Made by a program: the position numbers and the translations under genes. DNA of 64,000 bases from Symsagittifera roscoffensis (Eukaryota > Xenacoelomorpha > Acoela > Convolutidae). Under the pieces are notes generated by a model. It had not been told where the DNA came from. It worked only from the letters and a program-made list of their open reading frames with translations, and did no database searches. Location of the stretch: contig NC_087063.1 in assembly GCF_963678635.1 (NCBI RefSeq), forward strand, positions 72,191,617 to 72,255,616, written 5' to 3'. Position 1 is the stretch's first letter; each line of letters opens with the position of its first letter. Below, in pieces: positions 63,571 through 64,000 of this stretch.

Positions 63571-64000
63571 ACCCGCAGTTTAGCGGAATTTTTGTCTTGG
63601 AAATCTTTCATATCTCATTGGATTTTAAAAAATTCTACTCTACATTTTGACATACAGTTGAAAACAAGTAGACCAGACTGGGCAATAAGATTGATAAATG
63701 ATGAAACAAAGTTTTTTTTCAAGTTTTTTATCGTCTTTATTTCTATTCCCCAGTAAAGTAAAATTCAAACCTAATTGTTTCAACGAATCTTCCTTGCTTG
63801 CGATAACCTTTAACCGTAATAGCTACCTGTCCCGGCCACCTAGGTCAGAGTAATTTTTCCGAGAAGGTCCAGCCGTCGCCGGTAAAACTGGTGATTAACC
63901 CATGGACCCCATGTGAGATGAATATAACTAATCGCTATTGACTTGTCTTTTCATTTAGTGATATCAATTTTGACATGTCTTTATCTCGCTAGATTAGATA
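63571..64000. other. Unique sequence after the satellite
   Basis: AT-rich single-copy DNA up to the window edge. No supported feature. Confidence 0.5.

Overview
The window is nuclear DNA from an invertebrate animal. Genes are split into exons with conserved phases, intergenic and intronic DNA is AT-rich, and transposable elements, MITE-like repeats and a large satellite array are abundant. I cannot name the species. The protein-coding content is a small tandem family of secreted or membrane proteins. Each has a lysozyme/SLT-like N-terminal domain with an 'IWQTT' signature, then (in two members) a von Willebrand factor A (vWA) domain with an intact MIDAS, a Thr-rich mucin-like stalk and a hydrophobic C-terminus. 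A few splice junctions look non-canonical (one GC-AG; two where AG-AC or GG-AG fits better than GT-AG). Such introns are known to be common in appendicularian tunicates, but that is only a weak hint of taxonomy.

Layout. 391-37699: gene A (+), five recognised exons; its first exon (signal peptide) was not found. Its intron 2 carries an 18.9 kb intact LTR retrotransposon in antisense orientation (7272-26186, 4-bp target duplication CAAG, LTRs differing by one base). Its intron 4 carries a broken FLYWCH/MULE transposase gene (29463-30970), a 200-bp tandem trimer (31655-32275) and a deleted relative of the large retroelement in the opposite orientation (32735-35847). A 200-N assembly gap follows gene A. 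43294-49455: gene B (+), three exons, complete (603 aa), with a decayed LINE in intron 2. 55092 to about 56268: first two exons of gene C (+); no vWA exon follows within the window. About 57040-63570: a 24-bp-unit satellite organised in higher-order repeats of about 862 and 878 bp.

The most remarkable object is the retroelement. Read on the minus strand it has: 5' LTR, tRNA-like primer site, a 1.25 kb leader with a duplicated 25-nt hairpin, a basic 155-aa ORF, a 2740-aa Gag-Pol in one frame (CCHC knuckle, protease, RT, RNase H, HHCC/DDE integrase, GPY-like module), two tiny membrane-protein ORFs linked by an ATGA overlap, a 377-codon open frame with no ATG, an 872-aa Env-like glycoprotein whose cysteine pattern recalls chuvirus-type glycoproteins, a 601-aa protein of unknown family joined to env by another ATGA overlap, a 1.6 kb 3' region with a 29-nt block conserved in the decayed relative, and the 3' LTR. 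Overlapping reading frames, accessory ORFs and conserved RNA-like elements make it look like a complex invertebrate retrovirus. Its near-identical LTRs and intact long ORFs suggest recent insertion.

The remaining non-coding DNA is dominated by one family of about 530-bp repeats (nine near-full copies or more, several arranged tail to tail as long palindromes) plus three other inverted-repeat elements, one nested inside a copy of the first family.
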